Below the pieces are notes generated by a model. The model was not told the DNA's origin and ran no database searches. It was given only the letters and a program-made list of their open reading frames with translations. The position numbers were made by a program, and so were the translations under genes. Shown here piece by piece: positions 62,481 through 64,000 of a DNA stretch of 64,000 nt. Source of the stretch: Candidatus Gastranaerophilales bacterium (GTDB lineage Bacteria; Cyanobacteriota; Vampirovibrionia; Gastranaerophilales; Gastranaerophilaceae). Positions within the stretch are counted from its first letter, which is position 1, and the number at the start of each line of letters is the position of its first letter. Location of the stretch: contig CALUYT010000028.1 in the NCBI GenBank assembly GCA_944325085.1, positions 1 through 64,000 on the forward strand. Reading direction: 5' to 3'.

Positions 62481-63032
62481 ATGATTAACAAAATTATTGC
62501 AAAAACTATTACTAAAAGCATTCCAAAAAATCCGTCACTAAACGTATTTGCAAGAAAAATAGTTTCAAAAGGTAACGGTCAAAGAAGAACTATTGTTAAA
62601 GGTTTTGGAGGCGTAAACTTAGATGAAACAAATTACTTTAATAGAATAAATAATTTCAATTTTTGGAATATCAGACCGGTAGTTACAGGCTTTTCAAATG
62701 AAGGACGACCTTTAGTAAAGAAAATCAGCCTTCCTCAAAATAAAGCTAATATAAGATTTTTCCCAAATTATAAATCATTACGTATATCCAGACACTTTGT
62801 TTATGATATACCAACTCAAAGAGCTCAAGTTAAAGGCTTTGGAGGTAATACTGAAACTGTAACAGGTTCAATACCAACAAAACCAGTAAAACTACCGACA
62901 AGAGATGAAATTCTAGCTCAAGAAAGAGTTGTAGTTCAAGGTTTTGGTGGAGACTCAACAAAACCTATTTACAAAAAAATGGACAATAGCAATTCCACAC
63001 CTAGAACAGTTGTTAAAGGATTTTTGGGTTAA
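62481..63032 (+). CDS. Small protein with five V-K-G-F-G-G repeats
   Basis: A 183-residue basic protein I do not recognise. The motif R-x-x-V-[KTQ]-G-F-[GSL] occurs at residues 36-44 (RTIVKGFGG), 65-71 (RPVVTGF), 114-122 (RAQVKGFGG), 149-157 (RVVVQGFGG) and 175-183 (RTVVKGFLG), the last being the exact C-terminus. Linkers are polar with no fold signature, and the protein has no signal peptide. The pattern suggests short linear motifs binding one partner, or repeated units of a precursor. AAGGGG precedes the ATG. Its end overlaps the convergent enolase gene by 20 bases. Confidence 0.65.
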   Translation: MINKIIAKTITKSIPKNPSLNVFARKIVSKGNGQRRTIVKGFGGVNLDETNYFNRINNFNFWNIRPVVTGFSNEGRPLVKKISLPQNKANIRFFPNYKSLRISRHFVYDIPTQRAQVKGFGGNTETVTGSIPTKPVKLPTRDEILAQERVVVQGFGGDSTKPIYKKMDNSNSTPRTVVKGFLG

Positions 63033-64000
63033 AAGCATTTATTCCAAAATATTTTGCACTATCTCCAAGTTGCTGCTCAATTTTTAAAAGTCGATTGTAT
63101 TTAGCAACTCTTTCGCTACGCGATAGTGATCCTGTTTTGATTTGTTTTGAATTTACACCAACAGACAAATCTGAAATAAATGTATCTTCAGTTTCTCCTG
63201 AACGATGAGAGATTATTGTCGTATATCCAAAATTCTTAGCATAACAAATTGCATCTAAAGTTTCAGATAATGTACCTATTTGATTTAACTTTATTAACAC
63301 AGAATTAGCTATAGATTCCTCTATACCTTTTTTAATTCTGCTAATATTGGTTACAAACAAATCATCTCCTACTAGCTGGCACTTTTTATTAAGACGGGTA
63401 CTTAATAATCTCCAACCTTCCCAATCTTCTTGCGCCATTCCATCTTCTATAGAAATTATTGGATAATCCATTACCAAATTTTCTAAAATTTCTGCTAAAT
63501 CAGAATTAGAATAATAATTACCTTGAATAAAATATTTACCATTATTATAAAACTCGCTAGATGCAATATCCAAACAAATTTTCACTTGTTCTGTCGTATA
63601 ATTAGCTTTTTCTATTGCATCTATAATTATTTCAATCGCCTCTGAATTATTATTGAGACTTGGCGCAAAACCACCTTCATCACCAACTGAAATAGATAAA
63701 CCCATTTTTTTTAAAATTTTCTTTAATGTATAAAAGATTTCAACACCCATTTGCATTGCTTCTGAAAAACTCTTAGCTCCAACCGGCGCAATCATAAATT
63801 CTTGAAATTCTATATTATTATCTGCATGAACACCACCATTTATAATATTCATCATTGGTACAGGCAAAATATTGGCATCTATTCCACCCAAATATTTATA
63901 TAATGGAATTTCATTATAATTTGCACTCGCCCTTGCACAAGCTAATGATACACCTAATATAGCATTTGCTCCTAAATTAGCTTTTGACTGAGTGCCATCT
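63013..64000 (-). CDS. eno: Enolase, N-terminus cut off by the window edge
   Basis: The C-terminal 328 residues of enolase (about 425-430 in full), which interconverts 2-phosphoglycerate and phosphoenolpyruvate. The reading frame continues past the window end, where [20 protein letters not shown] is already recognisable upstream of [20 protein letters not shown]. Catalytic and metal residues are visible in [51 protein letters not shown] and [18 protein letters not shown]. Frame open at 64000, so the start lies outside. The convergent repeat-protein gene overlaps its last 20 bases. Confidence 0.96.
   Translation of the reverse strand, partial: DGTQSKANLGANAILGVSLACARASANYNEIPLYKYLGGIDANILPVPMMNIINGGVHADNNIEFQEFMIAPVGAKSFSEAMQMGVEIFYTLKKILKKMGLSISVGDEGGFAPSLNNNSEAIEIIIDAIEKANYTTEQVKICLDIASSEFYNNGKYFIQGNYYSNSDLAEILENLVMDYPIISIEDGMAQEDWEGWRLLSTRLNKKCQLVGDDLFVTNISRIKKGIEESIANSVLIKLNQIGTLSETLDAICYAKNFGYTTIISHRSGETEDTFISDLSVGVNSKQIKTGSLSRSERVAKYNRLLKIEQQLGDSAKYFGINAFNPKIL

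Overview
The window is a low-GC bacterial chromosome segment with densely packed genes on both strands and many convergent pairs that touch or overlap. The gene set suggests a diderm, non-photosynthetic relative of the Cyanobacteria (Melainabacteria / Gastranaerophilales type). Supporting this are a PilM-PilN fusion with PilO, an autotransporter with an outer-membrane barrel, LL-diaminopimelate aminotransferase, FtsZ, pyruvate phosphate dikinase, and many unrecognised proteins with a short disordered N-terminus. The taxonomic call is an inference from gene content; no rRNA gene is present to confirm it.

Layout. 1-2000: an AAA/DUF4143 ATPase behind a small unrecognised ORF, decayed repeats of that ORF, and tRNA-Ala. 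2000-6300: ppdK and an unrecognised membrane-anchored protein. 6300-13700: a kdsC-like/TPR/lysC operon, a histidine kinase, the main sigma factor, and nadA-rlmB. 13700-18300: pilMN-pilO, then a radical SAM enzyme divergent from a DRE-TIM lyase, and a lone receiver domain. 18300-23900: secreted protein plus aroC, galM, a large unrecognised protein and an acetyltransferase. 23900-26150: four small secreted matrixin-type metalloproteases. 26200-32600: UvrD-type helicase, RNase HI, a TPR glycosyltransferase-like protein, carbonic anhydrase and a thioredoxin. 32700-39100: an HExxH protein, DUF2971, dapL, a calpain-like cysteine protease and a uridine-kinase-family protein. 39100-47300: a 1826-residue autotransporter, tRNA-Gly, a kinase-like protein, a minimal SprA-type HExxH protein and ftsZ. 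47300-56200: a 1966-residue protein with papain-like motifs, two L,D-transpeptidases, and a TSCPD/NifX pair. 56300-64000: an ADP-ribosyltransferase-like protein, proBA, tyrA, a membrane-anchored protein, DAHP synthase, a small protein with five repeats of a V-K-G-F-G-G motif, and a truncated enolase.

How the genes fit together. Core metabolism covers aromatic amino acids (aroF, aroC, tyrA), proline (proB, proA), the aspartate/lysine pathway (lysC, dapL), NAD (nadA) and glycolysis (ppdK, enolase). The unusual part is a scattered battery of putative proteases, an ADP-ribosyltransferase-like protein and a kinase-like protein. Several of these, and several unrecognised neighbours, begin with an Asn/Ser-rich segment, often containing an F-x-G box. 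I suggest this is a lineage-specific set of exported, envelope or host-interaction proteins. That is a hypothesis from sequence patterns only.

Other non-coding features are several intrinsic terminators (one embedded inside the coding sequence of a convergent gene), a few near-consensus sigma-70-type promoters, and long inverted repeats directly upstream of several start codons that include or flank the ribosome binding site. I found no CRISPR array, rRNA operon, insertion sequence or replication origin.
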